This document shows positions 10,665-21,994 of a stretch of 64,000 bases of DNA, one piece after another (within the stretch, counting starts at the first letter, position 1; every line of letters starts with the position of its first letter). The translations under genes and the position numbers were made by a program. The notes beneath the pieces were generated by a model. The model was not told where the DNA came from and ran no database searches. It worked only from the letters and a program-made list of their open reading frames with translations. Origin of the DNA: Ampullaceana balthica (Eukaryota > Mollusca > Gastropoda > Lymnaeidae); NCBI GenBank assembly GCA_944989445.1, contig CALYLW010000131.1, positions 70,368 through 134,367 of the forward strand. The letters are read 5' to 3'.

Positions 10665-11305
10665 TTTATTTCCATATAAAGCTCGCCCACATTTAAGGAG
10701 TAAACAACAGATTTTCCTTAAAGCCTCCTCTTTTTTTAACATGATTCCATACTGATACATATAACAGACACACACACACACACACACACGGTCGCACACA
10801 CAACACCAACATTTAAATGTATGTTCGTTGGGACGTATGTATGCATGTATATTTGTATGTATATATGTATGTTTATATATGTATGTATGTATGAATGTAT
10901 GTATGTCTGTTTGCATGTAAGTATGTATGCGAGTATGTTTAAGTTTGTGTTTGTATGTGTAACTGTATTATTATGATGAAATTAACAAACATTATTTATT
11001 TTAGAAAGACCTAACTGTATCAAAGTATTTGTTCAGAACATGTGTGTACCGAAATTATAAGGCATTGGAAAAAATTTTAATAACGCTATATTTCTTAACA
11101 ATTTTAAGGTTGTTCACTTAGATTTCCGTTGAACGTATGTTGCATTATCGGATTTAAATGTTACATATTCACAATGGTCAAGAGACGGAACGGCTGCTTC
11201 ATTAAAAAAAATTCTAATCTCAATGAGTCATCTGTTCACAAACGTGTACATTTATTAAATGCTTACGTGGAACTTTGTCAAGGTACGAACTCTTTGGGTT
11301 CTTAG
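10665..11305 (+). repeat. Microsatellite-bearing repeat element, copy 1
   Basis: Flank A (10665-10815), a degenerate (ATGT)n core (about 10817-10960) and flank B (10975-11305) are together the reverse complement of 26700-27590. Diagnostic shared blocks are aagctcgcccacatttaagg in flank A and cacaatggtcaagagacgga in flank B. The internal tetranucleotide tract is about 140 bp here and about 370 bp in the other copy, so the array appears to travel with the element and change length. A short (CA)n lies at 10769-10789. Confidence 0.85.
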
Positions 11306-12287
11306 CATCTTACACTGGGGATGGGTACAAAAATTGTAAACTTGTTTTTCTTTCTTATTCAATCTGTATAAATATAATTGTATTCATCAGTTTGGCATAA
11401 AAACTTGGAAGGCTACTGAATGCGCGTCTCATACAAAAAATAAGTTAAAAAAAATAAATTGTTTCTGGCATAATTTTCAAAAATGTCATTTTTTATCAAG
11501 AGCTCTATAAAAAAGGAATTGAAAAGATTTTTTAAAATACTGACAAATGCAACCACCATGATACAGATTAAAACTAACATTTGTTTTGAACTCTACATAT
11601 TTCACCAATCGGTGAAAGATTTAAGGTTCAAGGCAGCTGTTTATTTCAATCTGTATCATGATGGATGTATTTGTAAGAAATTTTACTCAATTAATTAATA
11701 TGTAAAACTATTGATTGATTTCACTTTTGTTGGGGTTGGAACACTCTGTGAATTATTTGGAACGCTCTGTGAAGTTTTGGAACGCTCTGTGAAGTTTTGG
11801 AACGCTCCGTTGAGGAGCAGTTCCTTTACGAGAAGGGGTGTTCTCTACGTTGCTCGGACTACGAGTAGGGTAAGTGGAGCTGACCACAGCCCGACACCGA
11901 CAAACATTGGCAAGCAATGACATAGGCCGATTAAGTGTTAGGCAACTATGATTACAGCCGCTGCACGGATCTTAGACTGAGCATCAGAAATGATACCGAT
12001 AATCAAAACCAAATTACCCGTTGAAGGTCGGGTTATCTGAAGCTACTGTTTCGCACCCCCCCCACTAGCTAATGCCAGTGAGCGTTACCGGTATAGTACC
12101 AGGAGCGCCAGTACATATTAGTAAAATTTGCCGCTCAGATCTTAGCGGACGCCAACTCTGAGGAAACCTTCCAATAAGGGTAACACTATATGTAGGTCAT
12201 TTATGATTCCCCGTCACGTATGCTGAGCCAGGTTGGCGCCGAAGTTGTAGCGAGTCGAATTAGGAAATTTCACCCCTCATTGTGAGC
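11306..12287. other. Anonymous sequence with a GC-richer block
   Basis: From about 11740 to 12270 the base composition is clearly less AT-rich than its surroundings, but no long frame, domain or rRNA/tRNA structure was recognised. It begins with a short tandem repeat (11745-11812). It may be part of an unrecognised transposon. Confidence 0.4.
11745..11812 (+). repeat. ~21 bp tandem repeat, 3-4 copies
   Basis: Repeats of the form ggaacgctctgtgaagtttt, starting at 11738-11745, with the last copy diverging to ggaacgctccgttgagg. Confidence 0.85.
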
Positions 12288-12365
12288 AATGTTCTCTTTA
12301 AGCTGCGTGGCCGCGCAGCTATTTGGCATATGACGCGCATCAGTGTTGAGTTACCGCGCAGCAAA
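12288..12365 (+). repeat. Short MITE-like repeat fragment (CAATGTTCxCTxTAAG family)
   Basis: Opens with gcaatgttctctttaagctg and continues through cgcagctatttgg, gacgc and ccgcgcagcaaattt in the same order as 27866-28070 and 42733-42924. The 42733 copy shows inverted terminal repeats, so the family is probably a small DNA transposon. Only the left part is recognisable here. Confidence 0.6.
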
Positions 12366-13163
12366 TTTCGATAGGGGGAAAAAGTGGAATTTCAGCGCCT
12401 TTGCCAGAAAATTTAGTAGCGACTTTATTTCGTATTTTACTTGGGACTCAGTCGCACCTTTTGTTAAAATTATATTAAGAAAACACGTGTAAATGTCAAG
12501 AATGTTTCTCCCATCTCTCACACATAGTAAACAGACTTTAACAACATCATTCAACTCATTCGTCTAACGCTAATACATGAAAAATATTTAAAAAAAACTT
12601 CCTTATCTATATATATAAAAATCAAAGTATGTATGTATTTATGTATGTATGTATGCATGTCTTTTATAGCTGACTAAACCATTCATCCGATCGCCATGAA
12701 ACTTTTGGAGACTTTGAGTACGCTCCCGGGATGTAAATAGGCAACTTTTGTTCAAAATTTAACACTCATATTTACCATATACTTTTTAAAGAACTTCAGA
12801 AATAAAAATAAATGTATACTTTATGAAATTGATTGAAATGAAAATAGGTATAAAGAATAATCTTTTACATTGAATGGGCCCGGGGGCCCTAGATATAGTT
12901 TGTTGCTAATGTGAGATATATAAAAATTAGTTTTATGCGTTAGCTAGGGAGTAAATGGATGGATTTTAACCAAAATTTTGTATACAAATACTTGGTAGTC
13001 CAAATTAAAATACTAAAAGGCACTGAACTTTTACTGTTAATTTCCCATTCTGTTCTTTACGATCTAGAGAAATATATCCTAGATGAACTTGATATAAAAT
13101 GAACTGCATTTGAAAATGTACATATTACACCGAATGGGCAGGGGCCCCAAATGTCTTTTTAAA

Positions 13164-13197
13164 TCCTTTATATTAACTCGTGGTGTCTGCGGCGGAC

Positions 13198-13230
<33 letters not shown>

Positions 13231-14680
13231 CGCCAAAACTTATGATCGATTTTTAACCCACTTGCTCGCAAGATAGCGAGCTGAAATTTTGCAGGCAGTT
13301 TCGTACCGATGATAAAAACAATGTATCAAAATTTCAGATCGATCGCATGTACCGTAATTAAATTATTGATTTTTTAGATTATTTTTTTTATTCCTATGTA
13401 TCATGCTATTTTTTGAGATAGAGCGTCGCGGTGCGTATTATATTGAACAACCTTTCTGTCGCGCAATAAGGTGCGTATTTTATTGACAGCTCTTTTTATA
13501 AACATATTCCTGATCGGTGCGTATTATATTAAACATGTTTTACGACACAACTTCAATTTTGTATTTCTGGATGGTCTGGCGCTGCGTATTATAATGAACA
13601 TTCTTTTAGTTACGTGTCATACGTAAAGGATTTATAGTCAAAAACTTGGTTTTTTACGGGTTTTTCTTATTAAATCCTTTATATTAACTCGTGGTGTCTG
13701 CGGCGGACCTTGCTTGCTTGCTTGCTTGCTTGCTTGTCGCCAAAACTTTTGATCGATTTTTAACCCACTTGCTCGCAAGATAGCGAGCTCAAATTTTGCA
13801 AGCAGTTTCGTACCGATGATAAAAACAATGTATCAAAATTTCAGATCGATCGCATGTACCGTAATTAAATTATTGATTTTTTAGATTATTTTTTTTATTC
13901 CTATGTATCATGCTATTTTTTGAGATAGAGCGTCGCGGTGCGTATTATATTGAACAACCTTTCTGTCGCGCAATAAGGTGCGTATTTTATTGACAGCTCT
14001 TTTTATAAACATATTCCTGATCGGTGCGTATTATATTAAACATGTTTTACGACACAACTTCAATTTTGTATTTCTGGATGGTCTGGCGCTGCGTATTATA
14101 ATGAACATTCTTTTAATTACTTCTCGTACATAAAGGATTTATAGTCAAAAACTTGGTTTTTTACGGGTTTTTCTTATTAAATCCTTTATATTAACTCGTG
14201 GTGTCTGCGGCGGACCTTGCTTGCTTGCTTGCTTGCTTGTCGCCAAAACTTTTGATCGATTTTTAACCTCTTTGCTCGCAAGATAGCGAGCTCAAATTTT
14301 GCAAGCAGTTTCGTACCGATGATAAAAACAATGTATCAAAATTTCAGATCGATCGCATGTACCGTAATTAAATTATTGATTTTTTAGATTATTTTTTTTA
14401 TTCCTATGTATCATGCTATTTTTTGAGATAGAGCGTCGCGGTGCGTATTATATTGAACAACCTTTCTGTCGCGCAATAAGGTGCGTATTTTATTGACAGC
14501 TCTTTTTATAAACATATTCCTGATCGGTGCGTATTATATTAAACATGTTTTACGACACAACTGCAATTTTTTATTTCTGGATGGTCTGGCGCTGCGTATT
14601 ATAATGAACATTCTTTTAATTACTTCTCGTACATAAAGGATTTATTGTCAAAAACTTGGTTTTTTACGGGTTTTTCTTAT
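13164..14680 (+). repeat. Head-to-tail triplication of a ~0.5 kb unit
   Basis: Three nearly identical units start with TCCTTTATATTAACTCGTGG at 13164, 13675 and 14182 (periods 511 and 507 bp). Each carries a (TTGC)n run of different length, then a run of four related motifs of the form GTGCGTATTATATTGAACA spaced roughly 50-70 bp. Each ends ttacgggtttttcttatt. The very high identity implies recent amplification. Older single copies lie at 25716-25925, 47560-48005 (minus) and in part at 385-590 and 54235-54420. No coding capacity. Confidence 0.92.
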
Positions 14681-15151
14681 TTGGTTTTCTTTAAGATATT
14701 ATTTCCCATTCAGTTTGGAACGATCTTGAGAAACTATCCATGATGAATCTGAATTTAAATGAAGAGGTTTTTGAAATGCACCTCTTGATGCGAATGGGCA
14801 TCGCGGCACCTTGTTGTATTTTTCCTTATATTAGCTATATAAAAATTAGTTTAATCGATATATAATGAGAAAATAACAGGATTTTGATCAAACGTGGTAT
14901 ATAGAAATTTAAGAGCCTATATTAAATTATTATTGGGCACTAAGCTCATATTGTCCATCTCCACTTCTGTGGGGGCCCTGTCTTTTTTCTGAAAAGTTAA
15001 TATTGTATTCCCCATTTAATTTTACACAATATTAAGAAATAAAGATAAATATATTTGTTATTAAATTAATATAAATGAACACATTTTCGAACGTCACATG
15101 TTGAACTGATAGTCCCGGGATCATTTATCTATATATATAAAAATCAAAGTA

Positions 15152-15154
<3 letters not shown>

Positions 15155-15216
<62 letters not shown>

Positions 15217-15220
15217 GTGT
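15155..15220 (+). repeat. (GT)n microsatellite
   Basis: Dinucleotide run near the Helitron 5' end, replacing the (GTAT)n run found at the same place in the sibling element at about 12627. Confidence 0.97.
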
Positions 15221-15986
15221 ACATGTCCTTTATAGCTGACTAAACTATTCATCCGATCGTCATGAAACTTTTCGAAACTGTTGAGTATGCTCTCGGGATG
15301 GTAACTGGCAACTTTTTTTTTCAAAACTTAACACTTATGGAACGCCGGGAGCCCATAATGTCATGTTTCCTTACATTAGCTATATACAATTATTTTAAGC
15401 ATTAACTACTGTGTTAATTGATGGATCTTAAACTAAACTTTGTATATAAAAACTTGACAGCCAATATTAAAATACTATAGGGCAATAAACTCATAACGTC
15501 CATTTCTTCGGACCTAGGGGCCCACAATGCCTTTTTTCATAAACTTTTAATAATTTATTCACCATTCATTCATTAACGATATTGAAAAATAATGATAAAT
15601 GCATACATTATTATAAATATTGAAAGGATCATGTGTTTTGAACTTTATGTCTTGCACAAAATGGGCCCTGGGGCCCTTAATGTCGTTTTTTGCCAATATG
15701 AGCTATATAAAATTTAATTTATCTGTTTAATACTGAGTAAATGAATGGTTCTTAATCAAACTTTGTATGCAAAAACTTGGAAGCCCATTTTAAAATACTT
15801 ATTAAAGGCACTGAACTTCTAATGTCAATTTCGTCTTGGCCGAGGGCCCCAAATGTCTTTTTTTCGTATATTTTTTTCCTATTCTCTTTCTAAAGACCTT
15901 GACAAAATTAAATATATCCATTATGAAACTGATTTAAAATAAATAAGTTTTTGAAATTGACATCTTGCACCGAATGGGCCCGGTGG

Positions 15987-16070
15987 CCAACATACCCACA
16001 TCTAATCTATTCTGGGTGCACTCTGGCGTCTGTCTTTCAACGAGATCCATATTTTATAGACTTCGGTGGC
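15987..16070 (-). repeat. Fragment of hAT transposase DNA carried in a Helitron
   Basis: Over about 80 bp this is the reverse complement, at roughly nine of ten positions, of 17902-17988, which encodes the tail of a hAT transposase (DEVYKRWISLKDRRQSAP) and its 3' flank (gatgtgggtatgttgg). It sits inside the Helitron that ends at 16532. Confidence 0.8.
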
Positions 16071-16532
16071 CCTTTAATGTCAGTTTCAGCGTTAACTTAT
16101 GAGAAAATAACTAGATTTTGACCAAACTTAGTATATAAAAACTTAAGAAGCTATATTAAATTACTATAGGGCACTGAACTCCTGATGTCATTCCCTCGGA
16201 GCTGGAGGCCCCAAACGTCTTTTTTTTTACTGCACGTTAATAATTGTATTCCCTATTCAATTTTACACGATATTGAGAAATATAGCTTGAGTAGAATGGC
16301 ACTTAAAAATTAAATTATCCCTCATTTTAAGACGGGGTCCTAAATATCGTTTCTTCTTTTGTAAGATATTAATTATTCATTTATTTATCAGTTTGCTATG
16401 TAACCTTACCTTTTTTTTTGAACATTTCCGCGAAGGTTTCTAGCACAATTTTTTTTAAACATTCGACGCATTAGTTTCTTTAAATTTATTCATCTTTACT
16501 GAGATCATTGAAACGCACGACGGGTCTGCTAG

Positions 16533-17058
16533 TAATAAATAAAAATAATTGACACTGGTGATTAGCCTGGAAGCAGAACAACGACTTTGATATCACTCAC
16601 CGACTACTTAAAACAAATACTCTGATGTAACGAACAAGATGGGGTGATGTTTTAATTAAAATTAATTTTTAAAAAATTATTTACGAACATACGACGTATA
16701 TAATTTCCAGACATGTGTGAAATATGGCATTCTACAGAATGCCTAGGCAATGTACGTAATGCCTGATGGTTTCAGGCAAAGTATGAAATTTGTAAAAACG
16801 TTGCACACTTTTCCTAGACATTCTATAGTGTCCTATAGTAACATTGGTACAGGGTATAGTATTGTATGAGGCATAATGTGTGAGCCTCCCAATCTACTAT
16901 TATATGTACTTGACTATAAAAAAACATTCAAGAAAACTTCCAACTGATTATTGTTTGTAATCAAAACAATGGTATTTGTGTTGGGGGCGACAGTGTGGTG
17001 AAAGGTGGGTTTTGAAATAACAGCTCAGCGTGCCTTGGACACCTGCAGCAGGATTTAT
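16533..17058. other. Unassigned spacer
   Basis: AT-rich sequence with one small palindrome near 16720 (ggcattctacagaatgcc). No gene or repeat family recognised. Confidence 0.4.
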
Positions 17059-17349
17059 CTTATCTTATCTTATCTATACAGACGCTCCTTCTATGCAGAA
17101 GATAGTTGCGTCCACAGACCATGACAGATGATCTGTTGGCAAGTGATGCAGCGTTCACAGGCCACGGCTTTGTGGGTTCCACGCATTACCCAGCCGCCTA
17201 ACTACGTGTAGTGTTAGGTACCCATTCAGAGCGGGTTGACTCAGGGACGCCCTAGGCCCCGGGAACAAACCCTTGCCTTCACAAGGATTCGAACCCGTGA
17301 CCATCGGTACGACAGTCCAGTGCGCTGCCACTCGACCACCGCGTCCCAC
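17059..17349 (-). mobile_element. tRNA-derived SINE, copy 1
   Basis: On the minus strand it starts with gtgggacgcggtggtcgagt, containing a box A-like tggtcgagtgg, and about 50 bp later a box B ggttcgaatcc, as in Ser/Leu-type tRNAs. The body follows, and the 3' part matches the retrotransposon tail at 4543-4607, ending in a (GATAA)n run (17059-17085). ATTTAT at 17053-17058 and 17350-17355 is a possible target duplication. A second copy lies at 49104-49378. Confidence 0.88.
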
Positions 17350-17351
17350 AT

Positions 17352-17985
17352 TTATTTAAACGACAATGAGGTCAGATGACTTTCACTGCACTTTGCTTTA
17401 CAAGCATTGTTGAGAAGCGTACAAGTACTTACTGAATACTGTAAAGAGCAGGTACGCTTGTATAATGACCATGTCAATAAATATTGTTTAAAGAAGCTCA
17501 GAGATCCACAGTTTCGAACTGTTCTTAGTGTCATTGAAGAAGTAGTTGGAGAACCTGCGGAATGAAGCAAGCTGTTACAAAGGAAAAATCTAACGACCAT
17601 CGAGGCATACCAGTTTGTAAAAGGAAGGGTCAATAACCTAAGATTACAGCACCTTTGTTAAAGTGTTCATTGTTCTGCAGAGGTTGCTAAAATGCTTTCA
17701 GGCTGTAAGAATGAAAACATGGGTCCCATCCTCAAATTTGTTTGAATGTCTGTGTTTGCATTTCATGCATGGAGGGCTTATTGTGAAAGTGAATTCAGCT
17801 TAATGAATTCTATTAAAATAAAATCTAGAAATAGGTTGGAAGAGTTACATTTAGACTTGCTAATGAGGCTTAAATCTTGTCAGAATGATGGGTATCAGAT
17901 CAACCTTGACGAAGTCTATAAAAGATGGATCTCGTTGAAAGACAGACGCCAGAGTGCCCCAAGAATAGATTAGATGTGGGTATGT
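17352..17985 (+). pseudogene. hAT transposase C-terminal fragment (ZBED-like)
   Basis: A chain of short frames broken by stops. The clearest part (17770-17970) encodes CESEFSLMNSIKIKSRNRLE followed by ELHLDLLMRLK, matching the C-terminal dimerisation segment of animal hAT transposases (ERxFSxMNxIKxxxRNRL...). The tail VYKRWISLKDRRQSAP follows. No terminal repeats were found. Its end was copied, inverted, into the neighbouring Helitron (15987-16070). Confidence 0.72.
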
Positions 17986-18099
17986 TGGCATTTGATTGCT
18001 TTATACATGATAAATACCACTGAACAGAAATATACATTTTTAACTCTTGTTTGTTTAATTGTAAATCTACTATATTATTTTGATTTAAAAAATTGTCAC

Positions 18100-18260
18100 A
18101 CAAAGTATATCGGTCCAATTGATGCATGTGTTATTGTAGGATGTCAAAAATTTTGAACACAAAAGAACAGTACACTGTTAAACTTTGCACACGAGGTTTT
18201 TTTTATTTTGCACAACAACCGGCAGACCTTCGAGGGAACATGGCATGTGAGGTAACTTTT
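18100..18260 (+). repeat. Right part of the CAATGTTCxCTxTAAG MITE-like family
   Basis: Contains actttgcacacgaggttttt and gagggaacatggcatg, which correspond to the right-hand part of the copy at 42733-42924 (tttgcacacgga ... agagggaacattgcatg). The left part is missing. Confidence 0.5.
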
Positions 18261-18753
18261 AATGTGTGGCATGTCCTTGATGCACAAGCGGCTGCTTCAG
18301 AAGCGACCTTTTGTTTTGGGGGGAGGCATCTGTTTGGTTACCTTGGGGAGGGAACAGGGCGGCTGGGATGGTTTTCATGGAACACCCATTAAGAGCAGTA
18401 GGCTTGGGGCGTTTGACTTACTTCCACATGTAATGTCCTTATGTTCCCAGACAGCTCATTGGGGTTATAATTTTATTTAGCTGTTCTTTCGGTATGTTTC
18501 AGATCGTTTAAAATCTTAAAATGTGTAAAGACACACACATGTTTAGGGGGGGGGTGGGGCTTGATTTTGCTTCTAAAGGTGTTCTTATTGGGCCTTGTTT
18601 CCTCTTGCCCTCCAATGACCATGTGAGTCGCCATCCAGGTAGCCTCAAGACGTCCATGCCAAGTGCATGGGTTATGAAAGATCATCTTCTTTAAAATAAG
18701 AGTATTGTTTACAGTATTACATAACCCGTGCCCACGGTAAGTCTTATGTAATA
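18261..18753. other. Unassigned spacer
   Basis: A moderately GC-rich stretch with G runs at 18547-18560. No exon or repeat family was recognised. Confidence 0.35.
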
Positions 18754-20348
18754 CTAGCAAAATCCCCGCGCTCCGCTGCGGAAGTTAGAATTTTAGTAAG
18801 CGTTGAAAACCCGTTTCACACCAACTCAAAACACCAATAGATTTCAGTCTGAATCATGATTGATATTTTTGTTTTTCCGTATTTGTGAGTGATAATTTAA
18901 TTATTTTTTTTTGCACGCTACCATCGAGAGAGTGGACTCAACAAATTCCAAAAGTTTCATGTTTCTAACTATACGGGAAAGTGGAGAAAAAGGTATATAG
19001 GAAAAACTTCATTTGGGCCCCCGGCCCCCAGTCTTTGATAATTTAAATATTGTTTTGCCTGTTAACATCGCGGAAGTGTACTCAACAACTTCCCAAAGTT
19101 TCATGCTTCTGCCTACTCGCAAAATATGAGAATTAGTTATTTTTCATTTTAATAAAGCCCATATAAGGAAAATAATTGTTTTGGGCCCCCGGCCCCCATG
19201 AGTGTGAATTTAAAAATCGTCGCAAGAGGCTAACTTAACAACTCCCTAATGTTTCATGCTTCTACCTACATGGAAAGTTGGAGAATTAGGTGATGAGTCA
19301 GTTTTTTATATAAGAAAATAAAACTACATTTGGGCCCCCGGCCTCCAGTAGTGATAACTTTAATCTTTTTTTCGCTTGTTAACATCTCAGAAGTGTACTT
19401 ATTAACTACCCAGTTTTCCATGCTTCTACCTACACGGGAAATTTTGATAATTTGTTATTTTAAGTTTTTATATAGCTCTAATTAGTAAAAACCTTCATTT
19501 GGGCCCCCGGCCCCTAGGAATTGATAATTTAATTTTTATTTCGCTCGTTACCATCGCTGGTTTGTACTCAACAACTTCCCAAAGTTTCATGCTTCTGCCT
19601 ACTCGGAAAATAGGTGAATTAGTTATTTTTATATTTTATATTGCCCATATAAGGAAAAAAGGCGTTTTTGGGTCCCTGGCCAACAAAAGTGTGAATTTTA
19701 AAATTCTTATTGGCCAATTATCGTCGAGAAAGTGTACTCAGCAAGTTCCCAAAGTTTCATGCTTCTACCTACACGGGAAGTTGGAGAATTAGTGATGAGT
19801 CAGTTTTTTTATATAAGAAAAAACTACATTTGGGCCCCCGGCCCCCATTAAGTGATAATTAAAATATTTTTTTCGCTTGTTACCATTGCGGAAGTGTTTT
19901 TATCAACTACCCAGTGTTTCACACTTCTACCTACACGGGAAACATGAGTATTTGTGATTTTCAGTTTTTATATAGCTTACATTGGGGAAAAACTTCATTT
20001 GGGCTCCCGGCCCTCGAGAAGTGATAATTTAAATATTGTTTCTCCCATTACCATCGCGGGATTGTACTCAACAACTTCCTAAAGTTTCATGCTTCTGCCT
20101 ACACGTTAAATAGGGGAATTAGTGATTTTCATATTTTATATAGGCCATATTAGGAAAAAAATATGTTTTGGGCCCCCGGCCCCACAATAGCGGGAATTTT
20201 AACATTCTTTTTCGCCAATTTTCGTCGCGAGAGGCTACTCAACAACTTCTCAAAGTTTCATGCTTCTACCTACATGGGAAGTTGGAGAATTAGTGATGAA
20301 TGAGTCAGTCAGTCAGTCAGTCAGGGCTTTGCCTTTTATTAGTATAGA
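18754..20348 (-). mobile_element. Helitron, 1.6 kb, non-autonomous, minus orientation
   Basis: On the minus strand the 5' end is A|TCTATACTAATAAAAGGC followed by caaagccctgactgactgac, a start seen in many invertebrate Helitrons. The 3' end has a small palindrome (TCCGCAGCGGA) shortly before CTAG (18757-18754), and the next base on the minus strand is T. The insertion is therefore between A and T as expected. The body is almost wholly an array of about eight modules. No coding capacity. Confidence 0.93.
18990..20300 (-). repeat. About eight ~165 bp tandem modules inside a Helitron
   Basis: Each module has a gggcccccggcccc-type block (near 19012, 19188, 19333, 19500, 19671, 19831, 20001 and 20169), then a cgctngttaccatcgcg block and a caaagtttcatgcttctacc block. 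Alternate modules differ consistently: some carry gatgagtcag before the block. This suggests a higher-order two-module period near 330 bp. Confidence 0.88.
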
Positions 20349-20689
20349 TAGATGATAATGTACACAGATCTTCAAAATAAGCTAACGGCATAGAATTGGC
20401 ATTTATATGACTATGTATGTTTCATGTTTTATTGGCCTGGGGACAGAAAGAATAAGCAATGCGTAACAACCTAATGCTCTTATAAGAAAATGACTAGTCC
20501 GATTTTTTACTGGCAAGATTCATCCACCGGGAATCGCCATAATGATTATAATCCAAGGTTGATGTAAAAATCCAAGACAAACGGGGTGCATTTAGATAAC
20601 TTTTAAGCCAGTTCTGCAGTTTATAAATGTTTCATAAATTTAATAATTTTAATTTAATTTGAATTTTTTATTTAATTAGTGAAAATCTA

Positions 20690-21678
20690 TCTATATATAT
20701 AACTCTCTTCGTGGTCGGACCCTGCTAGGCAACAAGATCCTGCATGTGCAACAGAGCGTGATGAATGATCCTCGCTCGGGTCAACTAAACACTGTTGGCA
20801 AGCGTGGAGGGGGGGTGTGAAATGAAAAAAAGGGGGAGGGGTGGGAGTGGCTGGCAACAATGCACTTGCGTTCACTTGCATTGTTCCTTCACAGTAAATG
20901 TGAAATTCGTAGTGTACTGGTTATCACGTCCGCCTCATACGTCGATGGTTCTGGGTTCAAGCACCAGCGTAAACATTGTTTGTTTTTTTTATTTTTAAAA
21001 ATTTCTGTTTGTGCCCGTTCTTTTACCCCTTTATTGCCAACACTAGCTGATTTAGTTACGGGTGAAGAGTTCCTGAATAACACAGTTGTCAAAATGGGAT
21101 GGGTTTGGGCAAACGACTGTGATTGAATGAAAAGAATACATTCTGGAGAGACCCTCGGCGTAGCATATGCCGCAGATTTGCTCATAATAGACAGTGCACA
21201 GAACGGATGGGGGTTAGAGTACTGACACAAAAAGCAGCACAAAGTAAGTAAAAAATAGCGAGTAAGCATGGATACAAGCATACTGAGGTTATTGTTACCC
21301 GCCTCCCATTTAATACGGACATCCCTTAAACATAAAGTGTGATTGGCCGACCCCAGCGAGGGTTAGTCATGTTTAGGGTTGTTAATTGCGTGTTGTTGCT
21401 TTCTGTTGTTTTTTTAAAACTGATTATCGATTATGTAACTCTGATTTTAAAATGATTATCGTTTTATACCTGACATCAGAGAAGTAAGGGGTGTACAGAC
21501 TTTCTCCTGCAAACGTCTAGAAACCAACAATGAGTTGGCAGTTCCCCCCCCCCATACCCGACGTTCACTCGCGTTGTTTTGATTTCTTTATGCTGTAGTT
21601 TGTGTCCGTTAATACGTCACTTTCTTTGCACTCTCCATGAGCAAGTCTGCGGCGTATGCTACGCCGCGGGGCGTCTAG
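20690..21678 (+). mobile_element. Helitron, 1.0 kb, first of a head-to-tail pair
   Basis: Starts after A with TCTATATATATAACTCTCTT and ends with a strong hairpin (gcggcgta-tgc-tacgccgc, 21650-21668) followed nine bases later by CTAG at 21675-21678. Copy 2 follows immediately. It contains a tRNA-like segment at 20910-20967. Non-autonomous. Confidence 0.9.
20910..20967 (+). other. tRNA-Val-like segment inside Helitron copy 1
   Basis: tagtgtactggttatcacgt resembles the D-arm/box A of tRNA-Val, followed by cgcctcatacg and the box B-like gggttcaagcacc. No full cloverleaf with an acceptor stem is seen, so it is a tRNA relic, not a functional tRNA gene. The same relic is in copy 2. Confidence 0.65.
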
Positions 21679-21871
21679 TATATATAATTCTCTTCATGGT
21701 CGGTACATGCGAGGCAAGAAGCTGCAAGTATGTACAACAGAGCATGACGAATTACCTTCGCTCGTGTCAACTAAACACAGTTAACGGTTGACAAGCGAAG
21801 GTAGTGGAAGAGTGACCAACAATGGCTCTTGCGTTTCACTTGCGTTCTTCCTTCACAGAAAACATGATATT

Positions 21872-21932
21872 TGTAGTGTACTGGTTAACACGTCCGCCTC
21901 ATGCGAGGAATGTCTTGGGTTCAAGCCCCGGC

Positions 21933-21933
<1 letters not shown>
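21872..21933 (+). other. tRNA-Val-like segment inside Helitron copy 2
   Basis: tagtgtactggttaacacgt, cgcctcatgcg and gggttcaagcccc in tRNA order. Followed directly by an (AT)n run at 21935-21990. Confidence 0.65.

Positions 21934-21934
<1 letters not shown>

Positions 21935-21990
<56 letters not shown>
21935..21990 (+). repeat. (AT)n microsatellite
   Basis: Dinucleotide run inside Helitron copy 2. It is absent from copy 1 at the same place. Confidence 0.97.

Positions 21991-21994
<4 letters not shown>

Larger units (their letters stand above)
12606..16532 (+). mobile_element. Composite Helitron (non-autonomous) with a second Helitron start inside
   Basis: The 5' end is A|TCTATATATATAAAAATCAA, a known Helitron start type (TC after A). 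The only 3' end in range is CTAG at 16529-16532 followed by T. A second, near-identical 5' end begins at 15128. The interior contains repeated modules with gggcccc motifs (about 12870, 13137, 15660, 15975), a 3 x 0.5 kb triplication (13164-14680), and a captured fragment of hAT transposase DNA (15987-16070). No Rep/helicase frame is present. Confidence 0.75.
15128..16532 (+). mobile_element. Helitron, 1.4 kb, non-autonomous
   Basis: Starts after A at 15127 with TCTATATATATAAAAATCAA and ends at CTAG (16529-16532) before T. It shares with 12606 onward the block agctgactaaac-attcatccgatcg and the later modules with ggccc-rich motifs, so it is a sibling element. A (GT)n tract lies at 15155-15220. 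Confidence 0.78.

Noticed and set aside
11740..12270. rRNA or snRNA gene
   Set aside because: None of the conserved rRNA or snRNA motifs that I can recognise are present.
17059..17349. tRNA gene on the minus strand
   Set aside because: Boxes A and B are present, but the sequence continues into a SINE body with a LINE-type tail, and a second dispersed copy exists at 49104.
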